From Flavobacteriaceae bacterium (GTDB lineage Bacteria > Bacteroidota > Bacteroidia > Flavobacteriales > Flavobacteriaceae), in the NCBI GenBank assembly GCA_031277535.1, contig JAITMD010000005.1, positions 124,001-188,000 on the forward strand: 64,000 nucleotides of DNA. Reading direction: 5' to 3'. The notes beneath the pieces were generated by a model. That model searched no databases, was not told the DNA's origin, and worked only from the letters and a program-made list of their open reading frames with translations. A program made the translations under genes and the position numbers. How positions within the stretch are numbered: position 1 is the first letter of the stretch; each line of letters opens with the position of its first letter. This document shows, piece after piece, positions 20,191 to 29,840 of the stretch.

Positions 20191-20937
20191 TTAACCAAAT
20201 ACACCATTGATATAATTCTTTGTCATTTCGTTTTTAGGGTTCTCAAAAATATCCTGAGTAGAACCACTTTCTTTCACCTCTCCTAAATACATAAAATAGG
20301 TGTGATCAGCGATACGCTGTGCCTGTTGCATATTATGAGTTACAATAGCAATTGTATATTTTTCTTTTAAGTGAAGAATTAACTCCTCAATCTTGATTGT
20401 ACTTACAGGGTCAAGTGCCGAACATGGCTCATCCATTAAGATAACTTCTGGACGTAAGGCTACAGCTCTTGCAATACACAAACGTTGTTGTTGACCTCCA
20501 GATAGACGGTGAGCAGGCATTTTTAAATCATCTTTTACTTCGTCCCATAAGAAAGCCTCTGTTAGAGCCTTCTCAATAACGCTTTTATCATGAGGTAGAT
20601 TATTAATCTTTAAACCATAAGCAATATTTTCATAAATACTCTTAGGGAAAGGGTTTGCTTTTTGAAACACCATTCCAATGCGCTTTCTAATTTCTGTTAC
20701 AGGGACATTCTTAGAGTAAATATCCATATCTTCTAACTTTAAAGAACCTTGTATTTTAGCGTAAGGAATTAAGTCATGCATACGGTTAAAACTTCTCAAT
20801 AGTGTGCTTTTTCCACATCCAGAAGGTCCGATAAGGGCAGTTATTTTATTCTCTTCGAATTCTACATTTACATTCTTTAAAACTTGTTTGCTTGCAAAGC
20901 TAATATTTAAGTTTTCAGCAGATAATTTAGTTTTCAT
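20191..20937 (-). CDS. pstB: Phosphate ABC transporter ATP-binding protein
   Basis: Walker A GPSGCGKST, signature LSGGQQQR, Walker B EVILMDEP; PstB-like. Confidence 0.95.
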   Translation of the reverse strand: MKTKLSAENLNISFASKQVLKNVNVEFEENKITALIGPSGCGKSTLLRSFNRMHDLIPYAKIQGSLKLEDMDIYSKNVPVTEIRKRIGMVFQKANPFPKSIYENIAYGLKINNLPHDKSVIEKALTEAFLWDEVKDDLKMPAHRLSGGQQQRLCIARAVALRPEVILMDEPCSALDPVSTIKIEELILHLKEKYTIAIVTHNMQQAQRIADHTYFMYLGEVKESGSTQDIFENPKNEMTKNYINGVFG

Positions 20938-21784
20938 TTTTTCTGAATTTATAACGGATATAAAATGCGCTTAGGTTTAATAAAAACACCACTAAGATTA
21001 AGACTAATGCAGTACCATAGGCAATAGGTCTTACTTCTTCAATAGCCTGGTGTTGTGTTGATAACATATATAAATGGTAGGGTAGAGCCATAAACTCTTG
21101 ATTCATGTATCCATTAGTATCACTGATATAGAAAGCTGCTCCTGTAAATAGGATAGGGGCTGTTTCTCCAGCTGCTCTTGATAGCGTTAATACAACTCCC
21201 GTAAGAATACCTGGTATTGCAGAAGGAATCACCACATCTTTGATTGTTTCAAATTTAGTAGCCCCTACAGCTAAGGCTGCTTCTCTTGTGCTATTAGGTA
21301 TTTGCATTAGTGCCTCTTCTGTTGTCGTAATAATATAAGGAAGCGATAGTAACCCTAATGTTAACCCAGCTGCAATAAGCGATGTTCCTAATTGAAGTGT
21401 TTGTACAAATAAGGCCAATCCAAACAATCCATAGATAATTGATGGTACTCCTGATAAGTTACGTATGGCAGCACGTATTGTTTTTGTTAGCCAATTGTTT
21501 TCTGCATATTCATTTAAGTAAATGGCACAGAATACACCAAACGGAATACTGAATGCTGCTGTAATTAAAGTGATTAATACAGTACCTATAATTGGTGTAA
21601 GAATACCTCCTTTAGTCATTCCCTCTTTAGGAATTGTAGAGATAAACTCCCATGATAGGCTTCCTATTCCTTTTGTTACTATTTCTAAAATAATGACAAC
21701 AAGGAAAAAACATACAATAAGAGTTGTTCCTACTAATGTTCCCCATTCTACAATAGAGGATAATTTTAGTTTATTATGCTGCAT
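20927..21784 (-). CDS. pstA: Phosphate ABC transporter permease
   Basis: PstA-like permease, EAALAVGATKFETIKDVVIPSAIPGILTGVVLTLSRAAGETAPI. Confidence 0.95.
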   Translation of the reverse strand: MQHNKLKLSSIVEWGTLVGTTLIVCFFLVVIILEIVTKGIGSLSWEFISTIPKEGMTKGGILTPIIGTVLITLITAAFSIPFGVFCAIYLNEYAENNWLTKTIRAAIRNLSGVPSIIYGLFGLALFVQTLQLGTSLIAAGLTLGLLSLPYIITTTEEALMQIPNSTREAALAVGATKFETIKDVVIPSAIPGILTGVVLTLSRAAGETAPILFTGAAFYISDTNGYMNQEFMALPYHLYMLSTQHQAIEEVRPIAYGTALVLILVVFLLNLSAFYIRYKFRKNEN

Positions 21785-22664
21785 GGTATTTTCTTAGTCT
21801 GTTAATGAAATATTCTCCTACAAGATTTGCGATAAGTGTCATAAAGAATAACACAGTTGCCAAAGCGTATAATCCGTAGTAGTGTGTTGTTTGATAGGGT
21901 ACTTCTCCCATTTCAATTGCAATCGTAGCTGTCATTGTTTTTACAGAGTCAAAGAAACCTGTAGGAATAAGAGCTGCGTTACCAGTAGCCATAAGCACAG
22001 TCATTGTTTCACCAATAGCACGTCCTACACCTAACATTACTGCTGAGATGATACCTGGAGCTGCAGCAGGGATAATAACCTTGCGAAGTGTTTGCCACTT
22101 GGTAGCTCCAACACCATAACTTGCCTCTTTATACATTTTAGGTACTGCGTGTATTGCATCTTCTGCTATAGTAATAATAGTAGGTAAGGCCATTACCGCT
22201 AATAATATGGCACCATTTAAGGCATTTAATCCATTTGGCAATCCAGCCAAATCTGCTATTTCAGGACTTAATACTACAATTCCCAAGAAACCAATCACTA
22301 CTGATGGTACAGCGGCTAACATTTCGATTGCTGGTTTCAAGATATTCTTTAATCGTGTACCTGCATACTCAGAGATAAAAGCAGCCGTTCCTATTCCTAA
22401 AGGAATAGCTATAAACATCGCTCCAAACGTAACAAGTGTTGTACTAAGTATTAAAGGTAACATCCCATAAGCAGGGCTTTTAGCAGTAGGATTCCATTCC
22501 ATTCCAGTTATAAAGTCAAGTGGCTTTACATCCATGAAAAAAGAAATAGAGTTATAGATTAACATGGCTAAGATTCCACCTAATAAACAAAGTACTAATA
22601 ATCCGGTGGCTTTAAAGATGTACTTAAATGTAACATCTAATCCAATTCTAACGTTATATTTCAT
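21774..22664 (-). CDS. pstC: Phosphate ABC transporter permease
   Basis: PstC-like permease, EASYGVGATKWQTLRKVIIPAAAPGIISAVMLGVGRAIGETMTV. Confidence 0.95.
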   Translation of the reverse strand: MKYNVRIGLDVTFKYIFKATGLLVLCLLGGILAMLIYNSISFFMDVKPLDFITGMEWNPTAKSPAYGMLPLILSTTLVTFGAMFIAIPLGIGTAAFISEYAGTRLKNILKPAIEMLAAVPSVVIGFLGIVVLSPEIADLAGLPNGLNALNGAILLAVMALPTIITIAEDAIHAVPKMYKEASYGVGATKWQTLRKVIIPAAAPGIISAVMLGVGRAIGETMTVLMATGNAALIPTGFFDSVKTMTATIAIEMGEVPYQTTHYYGLYALATVLFFMTLIANLVGEYFINRLRKYHAA

Positions 22665-23538
22665 CTTGTGGTCGTTCTATAATATAATACCCATGTTCTT
22701 TAATCAAATGCTTTCCTTTTTCGCTTCGTTCAAAATCGATAAAAGGTTTTACTTTTTCCCAAGAATCTTCTAATACAAATTGATATAAAGGTCTTTGAAA
22801 GAAGTATAAACTGCTATTAATAGCCTTAGGATCTATTGGAGAATAAGCCTCAGATGTAGGTGTTTCTTTGATACTTAGAATTTTCACAGTAGGATTAGCT
22901 GCTGTTTCATGTGAGATGTATCCAGCACCAACATAACCAATACCAGATTTATCAGCTTTTACACCTTCTAATATTTGAGCATTACCTGTCATTTCTTTAG
23001 CGGCATTAGAAAACTCAATCTTAAGTTTCTTTTTGATAAACGAATGCGTTCCAGAACTACTTTGACGGCCATATATATTAATTGGAAGATCTATAGAAGT
23101 AATCTCTTTCCAATTGGTAATTTCACCTTTCATAATTTTGCCAAGTGTTTCAATATCCAAAGCATCAATTGGAATATCTTTATGAACTACAAAAGCAGTA
23201 GCATCCTCAGCAAAAATAACAGTATGTAGTTTAATGTTTTTCTCTTCAAACTGTGCAATTTCTTTATCAGATAAAGGACGGGAAGAGTTTGCAATGTCTG
23301 CTTGACCATTCAACAAAGAGGTGATACCAATACCTGAACCACCCCCTGAAATAGCAATACTGAAGCCAGAGTCTTCTAATGTATATTGCTCTGCAAGGTT
23401 CACTGCTAAGTTTACCTCAGTATCAGAACCTTTCATTTTGATTGAATGATTCTTATTTCCGCAAGCAAAAAGAAGTAAGGAAGAAAAAATAACTATACTT
23501 TTTCTAACAAATAAATAGTGTCTTTTCATTGAAGACAA
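22654..23538 (-). CDS. pstS: Phosphate ABC transporter substrate-binding protein
   Basis: Lipoprotein with KGSDTEVNLAVNLAEQY, GGGSGIGITSLLNGQADIANSSRPL, YGRQSSSGT. Confidence 0.93.
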   Translation of the reverse strand: MSSMKRHYLFVRKSIVIFSSLLLFACGNKNHSIKMKGSDTEVNLAVNLAEQYTLEDSGFSIAISGGGSGIGITSLLNGQADIANSSRPLSDKEIAQFEEKNIKLHTVIFAEDATAFVVHKDIPIDALDIETLGKIMKGEITNWKEITSIDLPINIYGRQSSSGTHSFIKKKLKIEFSNAAKEMTGNAQILEGVKADKSGIGYVGAGYISHETAANPTVKILSIKETPTSEAYSPIDPKAINSSLYFFQRPLYQFVLEDSWEKVKPFIDFERSEKGKHLIKEHGYYIIERPQDEI

Positions 23539-23752
23539 AGAACTAATGTATTTGTAATGTATAAGTTACTGATGTGTTACTAAAACATTAATTGAAAATA
23601 ATTAAGAACATAATCGTTTGTATAGTAAATAAACAAATAGATTCTTTTAAAACCACAACAATTAATTAGTTATTGATAAAAATTTAAGAGAGTTACTCTT
23701 TTTGTTTAATAAAGTACTAATCCTATATATAAGGCCTAATGTTATTAAGGTG

Positions 23753-23917
23753 TTAAGTCAATACATCACTTAATAAATAATTAAAGTGTAAACTAAAATA
23801 AAAAGCATTAGAATTACTTATCAAAAATGCTAATTCCTTACACCATTCCTGCGCCTTTGTTGCACAAACAGGAAACAAACCCAGTAAAAGTGCAACAATC
23901 CTGAAAGAATACTGCAA
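23753..23917 (-). other. Short ORF or remnant with signal-peptide-like N-terminus, TTG start
   Basis: LQYSFRIVALLLGLFPVCATKAQEWCKELAFLISNSNAFYFSLHFNYLLSDVLT*; not in ORF track. Confidence 0.4.
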
Positions 23918-24038
23918 GAAATTAGACAGTTATAAATTCTTTGTCTATCCTATATATTTTTAAAGCAAGAGCTACTTAATAAGTATTGAAGAATAGATGA
24001 ATAACTCCATTTATATTAAAGCTCTTAGTTGATAAAAA

Positions 24039-24938
24039 CTATTTTATATTTTTAGGTTTAGCACCTATGTGTTTCCATCGCTTATGTGTCCAAAAATAAT
24101 ACTCTGGAGCTTCATGCAACTGTTTTTCTAATTCTTTTAAGAAACGATTAGTCAATTCGTAATTTGGAACCTCTTTTACATTTTCTCCTTCTTTTAATAA
24201 TGGCACAAAAGTAGCTTGATAATGACCACGTTTTACATATTCCACTTTTAAATACATCGGAACCATCCCAAATTTCTTACACAAAGCTTCTCCTCCTGTA
24301 AATACAGGTACTTCGTGCCCCATAAAATCTTGCCAATAATTAGCATCTGATACCATAGGAGATTGATCACTAATAAAAGCATACGCACTATGTCTTTTAT
24401 CTACTTCATTTTGTCTAATTGTGCGGATAGTTTGTTTCATTTCTATCAACTTGGTATCAAAACGACTGCGTATCCTATTAAATAACTCATTAAAATAAGG
24501 ATTATTAATTTCCTTATACACAGCATAGCTTTCATTGGTCAAAGAGCGATCCAAAATAATCATCCATTCCCAATTTGCGTAATGTGCACAGAACAATAAA
24601 ACACTTTTATTCTGCTTTTCAACTTCTAAAATAGTATCTATATTAGTAAAAACAAAACGCTTCTTTAACTCTTGTTCCGGAATCGTAATTGTTTTTATCA
24701 TCTCTAAAAATATATCACATAAATGCTTATAAGATGCTTTTACCACTCTTTTTGTTTCTTCTTCGGATAAATTAGGCATCGTAAGTTTTATATTATTATA
24801 TACTACTCTGCGTCTATATCTTACAATATGATATAGTAAAACATAGAACATATCTGAAATCAAGTAAAAAAGAGGAAAAGGTAATTTTGAGACTATCCAT
24901 AAAATAGGATAGGCAATTAAATATATGATATAATTCAT
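24039..24938 (-). CDS. Lysophospholipid/lipid A acyltransferase (LpxL/HtrB family)
   Basis: CAHYANWEWM motif, YAFISDQSP, YYFWTHKRWKH. Confidence 0.92.
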   Translation of the reverse strand: MNYIIYLIAYPILWIVSKLPFPLFYLISDMFYVLLYHIVRYRRRVVYNNIKLTMPNLSEEETKRVVKASYKHLCDIFLEMIKTITIPEQELKKRFVFTNIDTILEVEKQNKSVLLFCAHYANWEWMIILDRSLTNESYAVYKEINNPYFNELFNRIRSRFDTKLIEMKQTIRTIRQNEVDKRHSAYAFISDQSPMVSDANYWQDFMGHEVPVFTGGEALCKKFGMVPMYLKVEYVKRGHYQATFVPLLKEGENVKEVPNYELTNRFLKELEKQLHEAPEYYFWTHKRWKHIGAKPKNIK

Positions 24939-25048
24939 GTTGACATTTCTATTTTGAGGCTACAAATATAGTCTATTCTTGTTTATTAAATCTTAAATGT
25001 ACTTAGATGTAACCTAACATTTTCTATATTTATCCAAAATATAATTTT

Positions 25049-25690
25049 ATGGATATACAACCAATTATTTTAATAATTATGGGGCTAACAGCCTTGATTA
25101 CATACCAAGGATTAAATGATTATACTTTTTTCAACAAGTATAATTTTGATATTTATGGTGTTAAGCAAGGACAATTTTGGAGATTTTTAACCTCTGGTTT
25201 TCTTCACGTAGATTGGCAACACTTTATCTTTAATATGATTACTTTGTATTTTTTTGGTAGTAATGTAGTGGATGTTGTCGGACCTTTTTACTTTATTCTT
25301 ATCTATATTGTAAGTTTGCTGGCAGGTAATGTACTAACTTATCAATTGTATCACAATGATTTAGCTTACAGAGCCGTAGGGGCATCTGGTGCAATTATGG
25401 GGGTGTTGTATTCTTTTGTAATTATGTTTCCTACACAAACTATTTATTTATTAGTTATTCCTATCCCAGGATTTGTATTTGCCATAGGTTATTTGTTGTA
25501 CTCTATTTATGGTATGCGAAAAAGAATGGATAATATAGGACATGCTGCACATTTTGGAGGAGCAATAGGGGGGCTATTATTAATTCTTTTAAAGTTCCCT
25601 GCTTTAATACAAGAAAGATTGTATCTTATTGGTATTCTGTTAATCCCAATATTACTCTTAATTGTTATGGCTAAAAAAGGAAAAATATAG
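25049..25690 (+). CDS. Rhomboid-family intramembrane serine protease
   Basis: GQFWRFLTSGFLHVDWQHFIFNM, GASGAIMG catalytic Ser, GHAAHFGGAIGG catalytic His. Confidence 0.93.
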   Translation: MDIQPIILIIMGLTALITYQGLNDYTFFNKYNFDIYGVKQGQFWRFLTSGFLHVDWQHFIFNMITLYFFGSNVVDVVGPFYFILIYIVSLLAGNVLTYQLYHNDLAYRAVGASGAIMGVLYSFVIMFPTQTIYLLVIPIPGFVFAIGYLLYSIYGMRKRMDNIGHAAHFGGAIGGLLLILLKFPALIQERLYLIGILLIPILLLIVMAKKGKI

Positions 25691-25786
25691 GCGGTTAAAT
25701 CTATCTTAAAATAAATACTGAAAACGGAGTTCATATTTGAATTTAGATATATTTGTCGATATAAAATTTGAAAAACAAGATTAATT

Positions 25787-26482
25787 ATGAAAAAGAGTTC
25801 AATATTGTTTGCGTCACTATTAATGGCTACTACAGCTGCTATTGCGCAAACAGGTTCAGGGCAAATTGTGCCACAAATACAAGTAAATGGAATTGGTAAA
25901 GTAAATGTAACTCCGGACAAAGTAACTATTCAGTTAGGAGTAGAAAATAAAGCAGATCAAGCAGATCAAGCTAAAAAAGCAAATGATGAAGCTATCGCTA
26001 AAGTTTTGAAATTTATCAAAGGAATGAAGATTGATGATAAAGATGTTCAAACACAACGTGTTAGTTTATACAAGACTCGTGATTACGAAGAGAAAAAGGA
26101 TTATTTCCAAGCGTCTCAATCAATTACAGTTGTCATAAAAGACATCTCTAAATATGAATCATTTATGACAGGGGTAATGAATGCTGGAATTAATAAAATA
26201 GATGGCGTTTCTTTTGAAAGTTCAAAAGTTGCAAGTTATGAAACAGAAGCACGTACTTTGGCTGTAAAAGATGCTAAACAAAAGGCAACTGATTACGCAA
26301 ATGCTTTAGGACAAAAAGCAGGAAAAGCTGTTTTAGTAACAGATGGTAGTTCATATGCTCCACCTGTCGTTCGCCCAATGTATATGATGAAAGGTGCAGC
26401 AGCAGATATGAATGAACAAACACTTGCTGTGGGAGAGATTGAGGTAATATCTAATGTCTCAATTAGTTTTTCTTTAGAGTAG
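25787..26482 (+). CDS. SIMPL (DUF541) domain exported protein
   Basis: Signal peptide; GIGKVNVTPDKVTIQLGVENKA. Confidence 0.9.
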   Translation: MKKSSILFASLLMATTAAIAQTGSGQIVPQIQVNGIGKVNVTPDKVTIQLGVENKADQADQAKKANDEAIAKVLKFIKGMKIDDKDVQTQRVSLYKTRDYEEKKDYFQASQSITVVIKDISKYESFMTGVMNAGINKIDGVSFESSKVASYETEARTLAVKDAKQKATDYANALGQKAGKAVLVTDGSSYAPPVVRPMYMMKGAAADMNEQTLAVGEIEVISNVSISFSLE

Positions 26483-26508
26483 TTTAAAAGTTAGAATAAA
26501 GTTCTTTT

Positions 26509-26546
26509 GAAAGCCTTTGAAATATTTTCAAAGGCTTTCTTTTTTA
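26509..26546 (+). terminator. Rho-independent terminator after SIMPL gene
   Basis: GAAAGCCTTTGAAA-TAT-TTTCAAAGGCTTTC + T-run; 14 bp perfect stem. Confidence 0.9.
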
Positions 26547-26581
26547 TATATATTTGGAGCTTTTACGTTAATACTTTAACA

Positions 26582-28336
26582 ATGAACAACACGAAAATAA
26601 AAACAAACTATCCTGCCCTTTACACTTTAGTAACTGTATTCTTTTTTTGGGGATTTTTTGGTGCAGGAAATAGTATTTTTATTCCATTTTGCAAGGCATT
26701 CTTTCACTTAGATCAATTTCAATCACAGCTTATTGATTTTGCCTTTTACACAGCTTATTATTCAGGAGCACTTATTTTATTTTTAGCAAGCACATTAAAA
26801 GGTAGAGATATTGTAACATTTCATGGATACAAAAAATCGATAGTCTTTGGACTATTATTTTCAGCAATAGGAGCAGGCGTAATGATTTGGGCAGTTAATG
26901 TCAGTATTTACACAGCCTTGTTAATTGGGCTATTTATTGTAGCTTTAGGTTTTTCACTGCAACAGATTGCTGCAAATCCTTTAGTTATTTCAGTAGGAGA
27001 TCCTAAAACAGGGACGAGTAGAGTAAGTTTAGGAGGAGCAATTAATTCCTTAGGAGGAACCATAGGCCCTTTGCTAATGGCTTTTGCTCTTTTTGGATCT
27101 ACTAAAGCCTTAACAGATGACCAAATTCAGCATCTTAGCTTAGATAGTATGACTGCTTTGTACACAGGTGTGGGGATACTTTTCATTATAGCAGCAATGC
27201 TTTTTTGCTTCTCAAAAAAGATTCCTGATGGCATAAGTATTGAACCTATGGAACCTGCAAAAAAAGCAATTAAAACGCTTGTAGTAATGACAGTATTGTT
27301 AATTACTATTTATATTCCGGTTTTTGGAACTTACAGCAACGAATCAATTGATCGCATTGAAGTAATTAAAAAAGAAAGAGATACGATTAGTAATACTATT
27401 AAAATTACTATTGATCAGCAAAAGAAAGAAGAATTAGAAAAGGATAGAGCCAATCTGGATAGAGAGTCTCAACAATTAACAGAATCATTAGACAACACCC
27501 GTATAGGTTTATTAGGTTCTGCCTTACTTGTAATAGGTGGTTCTATTGCTTTTGCGTACAATAGAAGTAGAAAAAATAAAGAAGGATGGGGAGCTATGCA
27601 ATACCCTCAATTGTTGTTGGGGATGTTTGGAATTTTTGCTTACGTTGGAGTAGAAGTAGGAATAGGGAGTAATTTAGGCGAACTTTTAAAACTAAAAGAA
27701 TTTGGAGAATTGCAATCTTCAGAAATAACACCTTATATATCGATGTACTGGGGAAGTTTAATGATAGGTAGATGGGCTGGAGCAGTAAGTGTCTTTAACT
27801 TATCAGCAATACAACGTCATTTAGCAATGATTATAGTTCCTTTTTTAGCTTATTTTGCTGTATTAGGTGCAAATCATTTAGCTGGAAACGATGTTACACC
27901 CCTTTATTATTATGCTATTTGTGTTGTGATTCAAATAGGGTTAACTTATTGGACTAAAGATAAATCAGCTAAAACAATGATTATATTTAGTCTATTTGGT
28001 TTACTTGCAATGCTTACAGGTTTATTTACATCTGGAATGGTAGCAATCTATGCTTTCTTAGCTGGAGGATTAGCTTGTAGCGTTTTATGGCCTGCTATTT
28101 TTAATATTGCAATTATCGGATTAGGGAAATATACGGCACAAGGATCTTCTTTACTAATCATGATGATTCTGGGAGGAGGAATAATACCACCTATTCAAGG
28201 AAAAATAGCTGATATAATAGGGATTCATCAATCGTATATAGTTAGCTTATTATGTTTTGTTTATTTACTGTTATTTGGGATTGTTGCAAAAAGAGTTTTA
28301 AAGGAACAACAGATTAATATTGATGATATCGATTAA
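26582..28336 (+). CDS. Sugar MFS transporter (FucP/GluP-like)
   Basis: Polytopic protein; FFFWGFFGAGNSIFIPFCKAF and QQIAANPLVISVGDP. ORF-track start 26507 (TTG) lies in the preceding terminator, so ATG 26582 is preferred. Confidence 0.85.
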   Translation: MNNTKIKTNYPALYTLVTVFFFWGFFGAGNSIFIPFCKAFFHLDQFQSQLIDFAFYTAYYSGALILFLASTLKGRDIVTFHGYKKSIVFGLLFSAIGAGVMIWAVNVSIYTALLIGLFIVALGFSLQQIAANPLVISVGDPKTGTSRVSLGGAINSLGGTIGPLLMAFALFGSTKALTDDQIQHLSLDSMTALYTGVGILFIIAAMLFCFSKKIPDGISIEPMEPAKKAIKTLVVMTVLLITIYIPVFGTYSNESIDRIEVIKKERDTISNTIKITIDQQKKEELEKDRANLDRESQQLTESLDNTRIGLLGSALLVIGGSIAFAYNRSRKNKEGWGAMQYPQLLLGMFGIFAYVGVEVGIGSNLGELLKLKEFGELQSSEITPYISMYWGSLMIGRWAGAVSVFNLSAIQRHLAMIIVPFLAYFAVLGANHLAGNDVTPLYYYAICVVIQIGLTYWTKDKSAKTMIIFSLFGLLAMLTGLFTSGMVAIYAFLAGGLACSVLWPAIFNIAIIGLGKYTAQGSSLLIMMILGGGIIPPIQGKIADIIGIHQSYIVSLLCFVYLLLFGIVAKRVLKEQQINIDDID

Positions 28337-28372
28337 ATATTTGAATATCGTACGTAAAAAGTAATTTTTCAC

Positions 28373-28404
28373 TTGGAGTAATAATTAGTGATTTATTACA
28401 TTTG
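28373..28404 (+). promoter_or_regulatory. Flavobacterial-type promoter TTG-N21-TACATTTG
   Basis: Match to Bacteroidota consensus TTTG/TTG...TANNTTTG upstream of 28480. Confidence 0.5.
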
Positions 28405-28479
28405 TACATTAACAACAGAAAAACTGATTATTTAATTTGACAGATTATACTAATTAATCTGGAAACAATAATTTTAACA

Positions 28480-29607
28480 ATGACAAAACAAGTATATCTT
28501 GATAATGCTGCTACTACTTCAGTACGTCCAGAAGTGATTGATGAGATGGTGAAAGTATTGAGAAATGATTATGGTAATCCTTCTTCAACTTATGCAATCG
28601 GGCGTCATGCCAAAGCATTAATTGAGAATGCAAGAAAAATAATTGCAAAACAACTTAATGCAACTTCTTCTGAAATTATTTTCACTTCATGTGGAACAGA
28701 AGGGAATAACTGGATTTTGCGTTCTGCCGTAAGGGACTTAGGAGTAAAGAGAATTATTTCTTCTAAATTAGAACACCATGCTGTATTAAATACAATCAAA
28801 CAATTACAAGCAGAATTCGGAATAGAAGTAGAGTTTTTAGACATTTTGGCAAGCAGTGAAATTGATTATGAACAATTAGCTACACTATTAGCTGATGAAA
28901 AACCTACATTAGTAAGTTTAATGCACGTTAATAATGAAGTAGGTACTATATTAGATTTAAAACGTGTGTGTGACTTATGTCAAGCTCATCAAGCTTTATT
29001 TCATTGTGATACAGTACAATCTATAGGTAAAACAGTAATTGATTTATCTGTTTATCCAATAGATTTCATCGTTGCAAGTGCTCATAAATTTCACGGTCCA
29101 AAAGGAATTGGTTTTGCCTTTATTCGTAAAAAGAATGTTTTGAAACCTGTTATCTTTGGAGGAGAGCAAGAAAAAGGATTAAGAGCAGGAACAGAAGGTG
29201 TGCACCAAGTTGTAGGTATGGCAAAAGCTTTAGAAATGGCTTATGAGTTATTAGATAAAGAAAGTGCACATATCAAAGCTTTGAAAGAATACTGTAAAGA
29301 AAAAATATCTACTGTATTTCCGGAAGCTAAGTACAATGGAAATGAAGTTGGATTTTACAATATCGTGAATGTCTTGCTTCCTTTATCAGAAGAGAAAGCA
29401 GCAATGATGTTGTTCCAATTAGATATGAAAGGGATTGCAGTATCAAGAGGAAGTGCTTGTCAATCTGGTAGTCAAAAACCTTCACATGTATTATCTCAAT
29501 TCTTGTGTGAATCAGATTTAAAGAAACCAAGTTTAAGAATCTCTTTCAGTCATGAAAATACGAAAGAAGACATTGATCTCTTGATTGATGTTCTTCAAAC
29601 AATATAA
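28480..29607 (+). CDS. Cysteine desulfurase family protein
   Basis: YLDNAATTSVRPEV, HFCD-like HCDTVQSIG, ASAHKFHGPKGIGF, SRGSACQSGS. Confidence 0.93.
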   Translation: MTKQVYLDNAATTSVRPEVIDEMVKVLRNDYGNPSSTYAIGRHAKALIENARKIIAKQLNATSSEIIFTSCGTEGNNWILRSAVRDLGVKRIISSKLEHHAVLNTIKQLQAEFGIEVEFLDILASSEIDYEQLATLLADEKPTLVSLMHVNNEVGTILDLKRVCDLCQAHQALFHCDTVQSIGKTVIDLSVYPIDFIVASAHKFHGPKGIGFAFIRKKNVLKPVIFGGEQEKGLRAGTEGVHQVVGMAKALEMAYELLDKESAHIKALKEYCKEKISTVFPEAKYNGNEVGFYNIVNVLLPLSEEKAAMMLFQLDMKGIAVSRGSACQSGSQKPSHVLSQFLCESDLKKPSLRISFSHENTKEDIDLLIDVLQTI

Positions 29608-29614
29608 AACTAAG

Positions 29615-29641
29615 AATCTACCCCAATAGGGTAGATTTTTT
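29615..29641 (+). terminator. Rho-independent terminator
   Basis: AATCTACCC-CAATA-GGGTAGATT + T-run. Confidence 0.85.
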
Positions 29642-29840
29642 GTTATTCCTTTATCACTTTTGCAGTAGAATAATAAACAAATTGTTAAAAGATTTAAACA
29701 TCAATAGCTTCTTCTTTTCTATTCCAAAGCAGAAGTAGTAACTACCAAACTAAACACAAGTAAATTAACTAAAAATGTTATGCAATTTGATTGCTTAGCT
29801 AAAACATTAGGTTTAAATTTGCGCAAACAACACACAATTT

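Noticed and set aside
21522-22773. Plus-strand ORFs opposite pstA/pstC/pstS (21522, 22207, 22564)
   Set aside because: Antisense to strong coding sequences, no supporting signals
23827-23904. Plus-strand 25 aa ORF MLIPYTIPAPLLHKQETNPVKVQQS
   Set aside because: The opposite strand reads as a signal peptide, which explains the composition better
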